A DNA stretch of 64,000 bases, from assembly GCF_001949125.1 (NCBI RefSeq), contig NZ_MSTI01000007.1, positions 1 through 64,000 of the forward strand. The letters are read 5' to 3'. Positions within the stretch are counted from its first letter, which is position 1. Every line of letters starts with the position of its first letter. The notes under the pieces were generated by a model. It saw nothing but the letters and a program-made list of their open reading frames with translations. It was not told the origin of the DNA and did not search any database. The position numbers and the translations under genes were made by a program. Of this stretch, positions 9,922-18,658 are shown piece after piece. The stretch is from Deinococcus marmoris (lineage in GTDB: Bacteria > Deinococcota > Deinococci > Deinococcales > Deinococcaceae).

Positions 9922-10589
9922 CGGCGCTGGACCTCCTGAACCGTCTGCCCCGGCTGCTGCCTGACAGCACGCCTTCCGAGGCGCTGCCGCCCGCGCTGAT
10001 TGTCGGGGGGTTGATCTATCTGGCTTCCGAGGGGCCATCCCCTGTATCAGCGCACCGCGATCAGATCAAGGTGCCGCTGAACACCACCGCGCGCCAGACC
10101 GCCAGGGGGGTGACCTGGGCGAGTGGCAGCCGCAAGCCCAAACCCGTTCAGATGCAGGTGCGTTTCCGCGTGGAGGGCATCAACGCTTTCGACGTGGGCA
10201 CGCGGGCTGCGCGCTGGCATGCCCTGGCTCTGGCGGCCACCGGGTTTGCCGAGGGGGCCAGCAGCGTGGCCATCCGGGCCGTGATGGATCACGAAGAACC
10301 TTACGGCGAGGGGAATGCCCGTGCCTTCTCAGTGACCTATCTGCTGGCTGATCCGCTGTGGCGGCTGTATCCAGGCGATCCCTCGCCTCAGCCCAACCCC
10401 ATCGCGGGTGTCGCGGGCAATTACCCACTCGGGCTGCTGCGCGTGACGGCAGTGGAGGACGGGCTTTACGAGGTGGAACCGCTGGCAGGCGTGGGGTTCG
10501 GCGCGGAATCGGGCCGGACGTACAGCTACCCAGACGCCACATTCACTTACAGCCATCTCCTGGAGGTCATCGATGACGAATCCCAGTAA
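9918..10589 (+). CDS. Tail-tip structural protein
   Basis: This protein of 223 residues is translationally coupled to the gene before it (ATGA overlap at 9918-9921), and its last 17 bases overlap the start of the tail spike gene. Its composition is beta-rich with many Pro and Gly turns, and it has no signal peptide or membrane segment. It most likely belongs to the distal tail or links the tip to the spike. No specific family was recognised. Confidence 0.6.
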   Translation: MTALDLLNRLPRLLPDSTPSEALPPALIVGGLIYLASEGPSPVSAHRDQIKVPLNTTARQTARGVTWASGSRKPKPVQMQVRFRVEGINAFDVGTRAARWHALALAATGFAEGASSVAIRAVMDHEEPYGEGNARAFSVTYLLADPLWRLYPGDPSPQPNPIAGVAGNYPLGLLRVTAVEDGLYEVEPLAGVGFGAESGRTYSYPDATFTYSHLLEVIDDESQ

Positions 10590-13170
10590 CAGAAAGCGTG
10601 TCGTCACCGACGATGATTTACAGGTTCTCGACGCCCATATCGCCTACTCGAAAGCCCAGGCAGACCGGGCGGGGGCTGAAGCCGACAAGATCGGGCAGTT
10701 CGTGGGGGATGCCCAGGTGGTGCTGGGGGAGCTGGCCGATCTTCAGACCGATATCGCGCAGTCGCAGGCCAACGCCCAGGCCGCACTCGCCAGCATCGCC
10801 ATCAGCACCGCCCTGGGCAAAACCGTAGCCAACGCTGCCGCCGTAGGGACGGAGTGGGCCGCTACCCCGGTGGGTAATAACCTTACTGACGCCGAGACGG
10901 GCGACGTTTACCTAAAAATGATGGCGGGCAGCACCCCCAGTCTGCCGATTTTCAACCTGCGGGACAACAGCGTAGGGACCATCGCCGCACTCCGCACCAA
11001 CCCAATCCGCAGGGCTAACGCCACCATCCGAGTGCGTGGCTATTACGCCCCAGGCGACGGCGGCGGCGGCGTCTACATCTGGCAGGAAGGCAGCTACCCG
11101 GCAGATGACGGCGGCATGTATATCCGGCACGCGACGGCCACGAATGGTTATTTCTTGTATCAAGCAGCCAGCCCCGGCGTGATTAGCGTGGGTGTCTACG
11201 GCGCACTCCCGGTCAATGACGCCACGAAAGGCGGCGTGCGGATCAACATGGCCGCGCAGGGCGTCAAGAACCGCTGGGAGCGCGGCACGTTACTGTTTAC
11301 GTCCGCCCTGAACGCCTACTACACCGACACGGCGATCATCTGGATTCCGGGGTTTACCCTGCGCGGATCAAGCTGTGACGCCACCGCAGGCGCACAGATC
11401 AAGCTGGCCCCCGGCGCACCAGCGGGAACAAATACCATCCAATCGAGCAGTTGGGCCAACAAGCTCGGTGGGGACTGGCTGCACTACGCCCGCCTCGAAA
11501 ACCTCGTCATCGACGGCAACAAGAGCCAAAACTCCAGCGGCGGGCATCCGCTGGCCGTGTGGCAGTTGGGCGAAACCTGCGTGATCCAAAACCTGCTGGT
11601 GAAGAACGGGCGAAAATCAAACATTCGCACTGAGGGGGTTCATGCCCCGCACCGCATTGACAACGTGACGAGCAACGGATCAGACGAATACGGATTTGAT
11701 CTGGCAGGCGGCGGCGCGTGCGTGGGTTCCGTCTATGGCCCCAGCGGCGACAACAACCAACTGGGCCTGATGAGATTCAGCGGGACCATGACCTTCTCGG
11801 TCTATGACGCCAAATCCGAGGCCAACCTGGGGGCGCTCTACCAACTGGAGTACACCGGACTCTGCACCCTGAACATTTTCGGCGGCTACACCAACTCCAA
11901 CGGCTCAGACGCCGTGTTCAGGATTGGCGCTGGCTCGATCTGCCCGATCATCAATGTGTTCGGGGCACGGCAAAACGGCGCGGCCTACTGGTTTCGCAAC
12001 CTCCCAGAGCCTTCCAAGGACGTGCTGGGGCCGGGACGCACGCACTACACGGGCAGTTACAACAGCGATGCCTTCCATGTGGGGAACGTGCATTTTAGCG
12101 GCGTGATGACCCAGGGCGGCTCACCCGATGCCCCGGCCATCAGCCGCACAGTGGGAACAGGCAGCCCGGAAGGTGTGATCACCGCCAATCCTGGCAGCGA
12201 GTACACCCGCACAGACGGCGCACTCGGGACGCTCAAGTACCTCAAGGCCACAGGCGTAGGCAAATCCGGCTGGGTGCTCTTGGGGGATGAGGCAGTCGCG
12301 GGCCAGCCGAACCCGGTCTACACCTCCGTCACGGCCAAACCCGTTGCCGCCGTGAACGACATGCCGTACTCCGATGATTTTGTGGCGCAGTGGACCGTGG
12401 ACGGCGGGCAGACCGTGACTGCCAACAGCACAGACCGCAAAGGGCCAAGCGGCGCGTATGACACCACCAAGTTTGTCATCACCTCCGATGCCGGGTCCAC
12501 CACGGGCGCGGGCCGGAATGTGGTCATCAACGCCACGCAGGCTGTGGTGTGGGCGCTGGTCAGCGTGGGAACGCAGATCGGAACCACCCCCTTCCGGTTG
12601 CGCCTGAGCGACGTGACCGCCAGCAACGTTCAGCGCGGCGCAGTGGGATGGACCTATCCCAGTGACGAGACGCCCACACTCAAGCCCCTGGACGGGAACG
12701 TCAACTATGGCAACGCCGCGCAGGGCAGCATCAAGCTGGGAACGATTGACGGTCACGACTGGCACATCCTCTGGATGCTCGTCACGGGGCTGACCTCTGG
12801 CAACACGCACAACCCGAAAATCAACGTGCGGTACACCGGACCTACCTCCATCGGGCAAACGCTGTTCGTGGCCCGCATCGGGATTCAGGCCGGGGCGTCT
12901 GCGCTCTCGATGCCAGGGGTGTTCGTCAAGACGGGTGCGGCAGGTGTCGCCACCACGAGCAGCCCGTTCTCCACGCTGGACGGCAGCCTGTACCCCAAAC
13001 CACTCAAGGCGCTGGCGCTGACCAGCACAGTCCCGCCCAACACCGCAATCGTGGCGGCGGCAGCTTACGATCAGGCGGTCTTGACCTCGTTGATTGCGCG
13101 AGTGGAGGCGTTGCGAGTGCGGGAAGCAGAACTCGAAACCCGCCTGCGGGACGGGGGGCTACTCGCATGA
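10573..13170 (+). CDS. Tail spike with right-handed beta-helix domain
   Basis: The N-terminal helical part (about residues 1-80) probably attaches the 865-residue protein to the tail. A pectate-lyase-3-like start follows (VYIWQEG context near 165), then at about 200-500 many short Asn- and Gly-rich rungs (LVIDGNKSQNSSGG is one), typical of a right-handed beta-helix. A beta-sandwich-like part follows, and the last 30 residues form a short coiled coil that may hold a trimer. Such spikes bind or degrade host surface polysaccharide. ATG 10573 is preceded by CTCCTGGAGG and overlaps the upstream gene by 17 bases. The host receptor cannot be predicted. Confidence 0.85.
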   Translation: MTNPSNRKRVVTDDDLQVLDAHIAYSKAQADRAGAEADKIGQFVGDAQVVLGELADLQTDIAQSQANAQAALASIAISTALGKTVANAAAVGTEWAATPVGNNLTDAETGDVYLKMMAGSTPSLPIFNLRDNSVGTIAALRTNPIRRANATIRVRGYYAPGDGGGGVYIWQEGSYPADDGGMYIRHATATNGYFLYQAASPGVISVGVYGALPVNDATKGGVRINMAAQGVKNRWERGTLLFTSALNAYYTDTAIIWIPGFTLRGSSCDATAGAQIKLAPGAPAGTNTIQSSSWANKLGGDWLHYARLENLVIDGNKSQNSSGGHPLAVWQLGETCVIQNLLVKNGRKSNIRTEGVHAPHRIDNVTSNGSDEYGFDLAGGGACVGSVYGPSGDNNQLGLMRFSGTMTFSVYDAKSEANLGALYQLEYTGLCTLNIFGGYTNSNGSDAVFRIGAGSICPIINVFGARQNGAAYWFRNLPEPSKDVLGPGRTHYTGSYNSDAFHVGNVHFSGVMTQGGSPDAPAISRTVGTGSPEGVITANPGSEYTRTDGALGTLKYLKATGVGKSGWVLLGDEAVAGQPNPVYTSVTAKPVAAVNDMPYSDDFVAQWTVDGGQTVTANSTDRKGPSGAYDTTKFVITSDAGSTTGAGRNVVINATQAVVWALVSVGTQIGTTPFRLRLSDVTASNVQRGAVGWTYPSDETPTLKPLDGNVNYGNAAQGSIKLGTIDGHDWHILWMLVTGLTSGNTHNPKINVRYTGPTSIGQTLFVARIGIQAGASALSMPGVFVKTGAAGVATTSSPFSTLDGSLYPKPLKALALTSTVPPNTAIVAAAAYDQAVLTSLIARVEALRVREAELETRLRDGGLLA

Positions 13171-13187
13171 CGCAGACAGGAGGACGC

Positions 13188-13406
13188 ATGGAACGGTGTA
13201 ATACCTGCCCTCACTGGGGCGCAAAAGACCCTGTGATGAATGATGCTGGCGACGAGGATGTGAAAACCTGCGCCCTAACCACCACATCGTATGCGGGTCC
13301 AGATGGTGATGGTGAAAACGCTTGGGCTTTTGCCGAAAGCGGGGACGAGGCTGTGCTATACACCAATGCCGAGTTTGGCTGTACCGAGCATCCGGGGAAC
13401 CAATAG
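13188..13406 (+). CDS. Small cysteine-containing protein, possibly metal-binding
   Basis: AGGAGG at 13178-13183 favours the ATG at 13188 (72 residues, starting MERCNTCPHW). A start at 13167 overlapping the spike stop is also possible. Four cysteines, two of them as CNTC near the N-terminus and the others near residues 29 and 65, suggest a small zinc-binding fold. It may be a cytoplasmic accessory protein or a small spike-related factor. Confidence 0.6.
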   Translation: MERCNTCPHWGAKDPVMNDAGDEDVKTCALTTTSYAGPDGDGENAWAFAESGDEAVLYTNAEFGCTEHPGNQ

Positions 13407-13471
13407 CACACAGAATCGGCCAGCAAAACAGCCCCCAGATGATTGGAGACATTTCATATAGGGAGCGCACC

Positions 13472-13660
13472 TTGATCCTAACCGCGATGACCATCGGCGT
13501 TCTATTTGCGGCCCTGGTCAGTGCCTTGATGATCGGCACCGGCCTCGCAAAAATGCTTCCGCCTCGACCCCTTGCGCTATTTCCCCCCTGGTTTTTGCTG
13601 GGGATGGGAGCCTTCATGCTGTTCTGGAGCTTCCTTCAGATGTTCTTTGAGAAGTTCTGA
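13472..13660 (+). CDS. Small two-segment membrane protein (holin-like)
   Basis: Two hydrophobic segments joined by a short turn containing LPPRP make up nearly the whole protein, a shape shared by many holins. The TTG at 13472 follows GGGAGC and gives 62 residues; an ATG at 13439 in the same frame would add 11. The 3' end overlaps the convergent leftward gene by 84 bases, so both cannot be strongly expressed at once without interference. Holin function is inferred only from topology and late-gene position. Confidence 0.5.
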   Translation: MILTAMTIGVLFAALVSALMIGTGLAKMLPPRPLALFPPWFLLGMGAFMLFWSFLQMFFEKF

Positions 13661-14215
13661 CTGCTGTCGCAGCAGATCATTCCTCTCTTGATCAAGTTGG
13701 AATGATCGATCCGAACTTCTCTGAGCTTGCTCTGTCTGCTTCTGGATTGCAGCAGTTTGTTCTCGAATAAGCTGAATGATTTGTTCTCCCTGGACCGAAG
13801 CGCTGTCCGAATTCAATTGATTTTGAAGAAAGGTGAATAACCCAATAATAAAGGCAAGTAGTACAGCCAATTGCCCTTCATTGAGTTTGTTAATTTCAGG
13901 CGCAAGTTCAGGCAAAACTTTAGCGATTGCTTGCTGAGTAGCCTTCTTACTTCGTCCGTTCAACTGGAACGGCGAGAGGACGGAGGTGATAATCGCTAAA
14001 TCAGCTTTCGATATGCCCCCTCGTGGAACAGTCACATTTCCACCTGAAACACTTATTGTCAAACCATCTGCAATTAAGGGGCCGGAACCTCCACAGTTCG
14101 GGCAAGGCCCGAAGACTATATTTGAAACTCTCATATCGTCGCCGTCATCGGGTATTTCCATTACTGACGGGAAAATAGTCCCGCAAGCATTGCAGCGAGC
14201 ATTCATAAAAGGCAT
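13577..14215 (-). CDS. Lower-GC zinc-ribbon/membrane/coiled-coil accessory protein
   Basis: The 212-residue product has a CNAC ... CPNC zinc ribbon near its N-terminus (about residues 7-46), a Gly-rich segment, a predicted membrane segment (VLLAFIIGLFTFL, about 120-135) and a long Gln- and Glu-rich coiled coil to the end. The start at 14215 is preceded by GGAG. Base composition is visibly lower in GC than the flanking tail genes and the strand is opposite, both common in lysogenic-conversion (moron) genes. It may be expressed from the prophage. Superinfection exclusion or an envelope role is possible, but there is no direct evidence. Confidence 0.6.
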   Translation of the reverse strand: MPFMNARCNACGTIFPSVMEIPDDGDDMRVSNIVFGPCPNCGGSGPLIADGLTISVSGGNVTVPRGGISKADLAIITSVLSPFQLNGRSKKATQQAIAKVLPELAPEINKLNEGQLAVLLAFIIGLFTFLQNQLNSDSASVQGEQIIQLIREQTAAIQKQTEQAQRSSDRSFQLDQERNDLLRQQSELLKEHLKEAPEQHEGSHPQQKPGGK

Positions 14216-14409
14216 AAGGCTCCAACGCAGACCGCATTTGTTTCCGAAGTACACTAAATCACCGCGATCCAGCAGCCTTCGGGCGGCCCAACCACACCCC
14301 CGCATTGGCGTGCGCGGGGTGTTCTGCTGAGGCTACCGCATCCGCTGATTTCTCCCGATACGTTCAGATGTCGGGTTGAAGATCAAGCCGAATATCGGCC
14401 AAAGAAAGC

Positions 14410-14445
14410 CAAAGAAAAGCGCCCAGGAATCATCTCCTGGGCGCT
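14410..14445 (-). terminator. Terminator of the integrase gene
   Basis: A perfect 11-bp stem (AGCGCCCAGGA at 14418-14428 and its complement at 14435-14445) with a 6-base loop is followed on the minus strand by TTTTCTTT at 14410-14418. It sits 14 bases past the integrase stop. Confidence 0.85.
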
Positions 14446-14458
14446 GCTGATGTCGGGG

Positions 14459-15433
14459 TTAGTCCGCTGCGTCCTCTGCCACGTCCCAGCTCTTGAGCGC
14501 ATCGGTGAGCTTCGTGCTGCTCAACTTCGCATAGGTTTCTGTCGTTGAAATGCTGCTGTGCCGCAGATGCCTCGCCACCACGAAGATGTCGCCGCACTGG
14601 TCCAGGAGCAGCGTGGCCGCCGAGTGCCGCAGACCGTGGACGTGGCGCTTCTCGTATTTGACCCCGGTGCGGCTGCACAGACTCCGCAAAACCAGCCGCA
14701 CGGTCTTCTGGTTCTGCCAGGCCAGCACCGGCCCTTCCCTGTCCTCCTCCGGCACCTGGGCCAGCGACTCGGTCAGCGCTGCGGTGAGGTGAACCGTCGC
14801 CGTCTTCCGGCCTTTGCCGGTCACCACCATCACCCGCTTCAGGAGGTCAATGTGCTGCCACCTTAAACCGATCAGCTCAGACATCCTCAGCGCCCCATGC
14901 GCGCCCAGGAGCAAGAACCGCGTTTCGTCCGCGTCCGCTAGGGCGAGCAGGGCATTGATGTCCTCTCGCGAGTACGCCTCCCGCTTCGTCCACTTGTCCT
15001 CAGTGTCATGGGCGCGAGGGGTGTCGGCGAAAGGATCACCTTCCAGCACGTTGGCCCACCGCAGGGCGCGGTACAGGGCGCGGGCGGCGCTGCGCCTGGA
15101 GTTGATGGTGCCGGGCTTCATCCCCTGCCGCTCCAGCCCCCGGATGTAGCCGATGGTCAGGTCCGTATCGTGTTCGGTCAGCCGCTTCCAGCCGAGGGGC
15201 AGCGCGTAGGCGAGATAGGCCCGCACGCCAGTCGTGTACCCGCGCATCGTGTGCGGGCTGGTGTGCGCCCCGCCGCGCCCGTAGGCCAGCAGGTTGTGCA
15301 TGGTCAGGCTGACGAGCAGATCGATATCGCCACTCTTCAGCGCCTTCCTGACCGTCTTCTCCCGTTTCTCGCGGAGCAGGGTGTCCCAGTCATAGGGCAT
15401 GGACTCCGCCGGAGCGGTTGTATTCTCTTTCAT
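14459..15433 (-). CDS. int: Tyrosine recombinase, probable phage integrase
   Basis: Counting from the ATG at 15433 (GGGAGG seven bases upstream), the 324 residues show a SAM-like N-terminal core-binding domain (about 38-130) and a C-terminal catalytic domain with all active-site residues: Arg183 (GALRMSE), Lys207 (GKGRKT), His266 and Arg269 (HGLRH), His292 and Tyr301 (ETYAK). It should catalyse site-specific integration and excision. It stands alone, leftward, between two blocks of late virion genes, with its own terminator. A second recombinase lies at 56475-57443, so one of the two may instead resolve dimers of a plasmid form. Confidence 0.93.
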   Translation of the reverse strand: MKENTTAPAESMPYDWDTLLREKREKTVRKALKSGDIDLLVSLTMHNLLAYGRGGAHTSPHTMRGYTTGVRAYLAYALPLGWKRLTEHDTDLTIGYIRGLERQGMKPGTINSRRSAARALYRALRWANVLEGDPFADTPRAHDTEDKWTKREAYSREDINALLALADADETRFLLLGAHGALRMSELIGLRWQHIDLLKRVMVVTGKGRKTATVHLTAALTESLAQVPEEDREGPVLAWQNQKTVRLVLRSLCSRTGVKYEKRHVHGLRHSAATLLLDQCGDIFVVARHLRHSSISTTETYAKLSSTKLTDALKSWDVAEDAAD

Positions 15434-15596
15434 GCTGTGCCTCCCGTAAGGCGTAGGTGGCCCTGGGTGCTCTAACACCGCGAGGGTCTACTCATTTAGC
15501 TTGACGACTAACGCATAGCCTTGTCAACGTCCACAACAGAATTTATGCAAGCCCCTACAGAAATGTGGGGGCTTTGCTTTGGCCATTGGAGGCCCC
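15434..15596 (+). promoter_or_regulatory. Integrase upstream region with a 10-bp hairpin
   Basis: This stretch separates the integrase start from the next virion gene. A hairpin at 15550-15573 has 10-bp arms (AGCCCCTACA with one G-T pair in the stem), a GAAA loop and a weak TTTGCTTT tail on the plus strand. It could end rightward transcription entering from the integrase region, or mark a recombination site. No clear arm-type repeats for an integrase were found. Confidence 0.4.
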
Positions 15597-17786
15597 ATGT
15601 CCTCAATCGCACGTCTGCTGGCCCTGCTCGCGGGCATTCGGCCCGGCTCTGGTTCAGCGCCGCCGCCTCGGCCCACCATCCTGTTCACCGGCGCTGCTGG
15701 CCCTGTGACCGCCTCGCCTTATCCGCTCGCTGTCGAGCTGAGTGACAGCAGCAACACGGCGCGGGTGGATTTCTTCAAAGGCACCGTGCAGATCGGCCAG
15801 CGCCTGTCTGCCCCCTATACCTGCCCTGCCGAGCTGACTTTCGTGGACAACGGCGAGGTCCAGTTCCGCGCGGTGGTGGTGGACAAGCAAGGCAATCCCC
15901 GTGAGGTCAGCTTCAAGATCGACGTTGCCATCGGCGTGCCCGACACCACCGCACCCGTCCCCCTCCTGACCGCCAGCTCGCTTAACTTCACTGCCGACGG
16001 CACCCTGACCCTGAACGCCAGCGGGACCGATGCGGGCGGCGCGGTCACGCTGCTGCTCACGCGGGACGGTACGGCAATCACCATCCCCCCCGGCGGCGAG
16101 GTCACCGAGGGCATCACGCGGTCCAGCAACGGCACGCACGTCTACCTGCTCAGGGCCACCGATGCTGCTGGCAACTTTGCCACCACCACGCAAACCGTCA
16201 CCGTCGCCATCCCGCTGCCAGGAGCAACCGTCGGCGTGAGTGCTTCACCCGGCAGCGTGACCACCGCAAGGCCGCTCGCCCTGGGCGCAGTGGCCACCCC
16301 TCCCAGCGGTCTGACCATCAAATGGCTGGATTTCTACCGGGGCAGCGTCAGCCCGGCCAATTTCATCAGCCGCTCCAGCAGTCCGCCTTACACGGCCACC
16401 ACCGATGTGACGGCTGCGGACAACGGCACCCTGACCCTGATCGCCATCGCCACCGACAGCCAGAACCGAACGGCGCAGGGCACAACCAACGTCACTGTCG
16501 CCATCTCGGGAGGCACGCCGCCGCCCACGCCAGACCCTGCCCTGTATGTGGAGCCGGACCCCAGCACGATCACCTGGAGCGCGTTTGTGGTCATCAACGA
16601 TGCCTACCTGGACGGCCTGGGCATTGTGCCGATTGTGGGCGGGCCGGATGCTGGGCGTTCACTGGTGACGGGCCTGACCGCGCGCACGCTGGTCAAGGGC
16701 CAGTGCGCCATCTACGTCAACACCACGCGCCCACTGCTGCTGACGCACAGCACGGCCAGCGCGCCTTCAGGCAACACCACCGGGCAGGCCGCCATCGGCA
16801 ACGCGGCCTACGGCCTGCCACCGGGCAACACCGTCGCGGTGGACGTGGTGATCCGCGATTGCAGCGTCATCACGCCAGGGCTGGATCTCGCAGACGGACA
16901 GCGCGGCGGCGGCATCCTGTTCGAGTACGCGAAAAACATCATCGTCGAGAACTGCAACTTCAACGGCGTGGGCATCAACCTCCAGACGTGCTGCTGGGGC
17001 GGTGGCACCTTCCGGGCCGAGCGCAACCGCTTCCGCAATATCGACGGACGCTTCCGGGACCGCAGCTCGCCCAACGGGTTCTCGCTGGGCGGTGATGGCG
17101 TGGGCTGGTACCGCGTGCAGGCGGTGCAGCTCGACAAGGTGCGCGGCGTGGCAGGCATGTCGATCAAGGACAACTGGGTCACCAATCTGCCCGGAGAATC
17201 CCGCGTCGAGGACAACATCAACACCTACAAATCGGGCGGCACGTCGGCCAGCCCATTGATGATTGACCGCAACCTCATCGACGGCGCGTATGACACGGTG
17301 CCCAGCAATATCTACTCGGGTTCGGCCATCGTCATGGGCGACGAGGGCGGCGAATACACCACGGCGCAGCGCAACACCGCCGTGCGCACCTCCAACACGG
17401 GCATCAGCATGTCGTCCACCAATTTCGGCAAGATCATCAGCAACCGGATCGCGCAGACCGGCTTTGCGCCGGACGGGTCTCGGGTGGACCAGAACGGCGC
17501 GAACATTGACGTGGGCATCTATGCCCGCAATTACGCCAGCAACTTCTTCATGGACAAGACCACGAACATCGTGGACGACAACGATGTGGCCTGGGCTGCG
17601 CCGCTGGCTGGACAGCCAGGGCGCAGGCTGGACTTCGGCTTCAGCGACAACGCCACCGAGGGGCCGATTGGCAACCGTTCGTACACGGCGGGGGCGGTGC
17701 CTGAGTCCCTGATCACCGACTGGATCGCCGATCACCTGGCGGTCTGGGCGGCGGCAGATGTGGTGGTGGGGCGGCGGGTGGCGTGA
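15597..17786 (+). CDS. Virion protein with Ig-like repeats and a beta-helix
   Basis: GGAGG at 15588-15592 supports the ATG at 15597 (729 residues) rather than the TTG at 15579. After a short N-terminal anchor come two or three Ig-like beta-sandwich repeats (about 25-105, 110-200 and 205-300; repeated pattern of Asp-Asn-Gly turns followed by AxxDxxGN). Residues 310-729 have short Asn- and Gly-rich rungs typical of a beta-helix (IIVENCNFNGVG is one). It is probably a second receptor-binding or decoration fibre. It starts the lysis-region transcript and overlaps the next start. Confidence 0.7.
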   Translation: MSSIARLLALLAGIRPGSGSAPPPRPTILFTGAAGPVTASPYPLAVELSDSSNTARVDFFKGTVQIGQRLSAPYTCPAELTFVDNGEVQFRAVVVDKQGNPREVSFKIDVAIGVPDTTAPVPLLTASSLNFTADGTLTLNASGTDAGGAVTLLLTRDGTAITIPPGGEVTEGITRSSNGTHVYLLRATDAAGNFATTTQTVTVAIPLPGATVGVSASPGSVTTARPLALGAVATPPSGLTIKWLDFYRGSVSPANFISRSSSPPYTATTDVTAADNGTLTLIAIATDSQNRTAQGTTNVTVAISGGTPPPTPDPALYVEPDPSTITWSAFVVINDAYLDGLGIVPIVGGPDAGRSLVTGLTARTLVKGQCAIYVNTTRPLLLTHSTASAPSGNTTGQAAIGNAAYGLPPGNTVAVDVVIRDCSVITPGLDLADGQRGGGILFEYAKNIIVENCNFNGVGINLQTCCWGGGTFRAERNRFRNIDGRFRDRSSPNGFSLGGDGVGWYRVQAVQLDKVRGVAGMSIKDNWVTNLPGESRVEDNINTYKSGGTSASPLMIDRNLIDGAYDTVPSNIYSGSAIVMGDEGGEYTTAQRNTAVRTSNTGISMSSTNFGKIISNRIAQTGFAPDGSRVDQNGANIDVGIYARNYASNFFMDKTTNIVDDNDVAWAAPLAGQPGRRLDFGFSDNATEGPIGNRSYTAGAVPESLITDWIADHLAVWAAADVVVGRRVA

Positions 17787-18199
17787 GGTGGCTGCTGGTC
17801 CTCCTGCTGTGCGCTTGCGCGCCAAAACTGCCCCCAGATTCCCCAACGGTCTGGGGGCTTTCCTATACCGCCATCGAGGTTGCACCGGGCAGCCTCGCAC
17901 CCCTGGCCGCCACTGCTGGCCGGGGTGTGATCCGCATCGAATCCGGGCAGGTCAGCACGCGGATGGTGGCCCATGAGGTCACGCACCTGTGGCAGCAGCG
18001 CCATTACCTGATTCCCGCCGCGTTCCTGGGAGCCGCCTGTCTGCGCCAGCCCGCCTGGAACTGCAACGCCCTGGAAGCACACGCGGACGCGGTAGGTGAG
18101 GCAGCGGTCATGGCCGGCTGTTCCCCTGGTGATTTCGGCTGGCCAGGGTGGGCACCCACCGACTGCCCGTTGCCGGACCCGCTGGCCGTCCGTCCCTGA
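17783..18199 (+). CDS. Lipoprotein with HEVTH zinc-peptidase motif (DUF4157-like)
   Basis: The N-terminal MRWLLVLLLCACA is a lipoprotein signal with Cys10 or Cys12 as the acylated residue. The 138-residue protein then carries HEVTHLWQQR (His64, Glu65, His68), which fits the gluzincin pattern of DUF4157 peptidases, and a downstream Glu98 in ALEAHAD that could be the third zinc ligand. It would act on the outer face of the cytoplasmic membrane or in the envelope. GTG 17783 overlaps the preceding stop (GTGA). The position suggests an envelope-modifying role late in infection. A terminator-like hairpin lies inside the coding sequence at 17831-17857. Confidence 0.65.
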   Translation: MRWLLVLLLCACAPKLPPDSPTVWGLSYTAIEVAPGSLAPLAATAGRGVIRIESGQVSTRMVAHEVTHLWQQRHYLIPAAFLGAACLRQPAWNCNALEAHADAVGEAAVMAGCSPGDFGWPGWAPTDCPLPDPLAVRP

Positions 18200-18232
18200 A
18201 CCCACTCCCCACCTTTCTAGGAGGTGATTCCC

Positions 18233-18658
18233 ATGCGAACTTCTGTGCTGCTGCTGGCCCTGCTGGCTGGGGCAACCCATTCTGGAGCGTTGCTCAACAG
18301 CATTCCGCCCACGCCGCCTCTCTTTGCCTTCGCGGCGGCCTCCGTGCCCGACTGCCACCTGAACGTCTTCCCCGATTACACCCTGGGCTTCGCCTATCAG
18401 GCATTTCTTCAGCCGTCCAGCGACTGCCTGTTCACGGTCAGCCTGCGGGTCCGCAAGACCAGCACCATCAGCCGCAAACGCAACGGTGCGCCGTACCAGC
18501 CCATCATCCCGGACGGCAGCGCCCGCTACGGCGGCGTCTATTCCTGGACCCTGGGCAAGTACGGCGGCACGGTGCCCAGGCGCGAGCTGTGGACCTCCTA
18601 TAGCTGGAAGTGGCAATGGTTGGACGGCGAAGTCTGGCGGGACGGCGTGGAACCGTGA
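18233..18658 (+). CDS. Secreted protein of unknown function
   Basis: AGGAGGTGA at 18219-18227 sets the ATG at 18233, giving 141 residues. The start MRTSVLLLALLAGATHSGA looks like a signal peptide cleaved after about residue 19. The mature part is small, beta-rich, has two cysteines that could form a disulphide, and ends in a Trp-rich segment (SWKWQWLDGEVW). It is coupled to the next gene by a GTGA overlap. It probably acts in the cell envelope, perhaps in lysis or surface modification; no family was recognised. Confidence 0.6.
   Translation: MRTSVLLLALLAGATHSGALLNSIPPTPPLFAFAAASVPDCHLNVFPDYTLGFAYQAFLQPSSDCLFTVSLRVRKTSTISRKRNGAPYQPIIPDGSARYGGVYSWTLGKYGGTVPRRELWTSYSWKWQWLDGEVWRDGVEP

Noticed and set aside
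15550..15573. Terminator for the integrase
   Set aside because: It lies upstream of the integrase start; the real integrase terminator is at 14410-14445 on the minus strand.
16322..17095. Plus-strand open frame of 257 codons inside the Ig-like/beta-helix gene
   Set aside because: It is in another frame of a well-supported gene and is rich in Gln, His and Arg as expected of a shadow.
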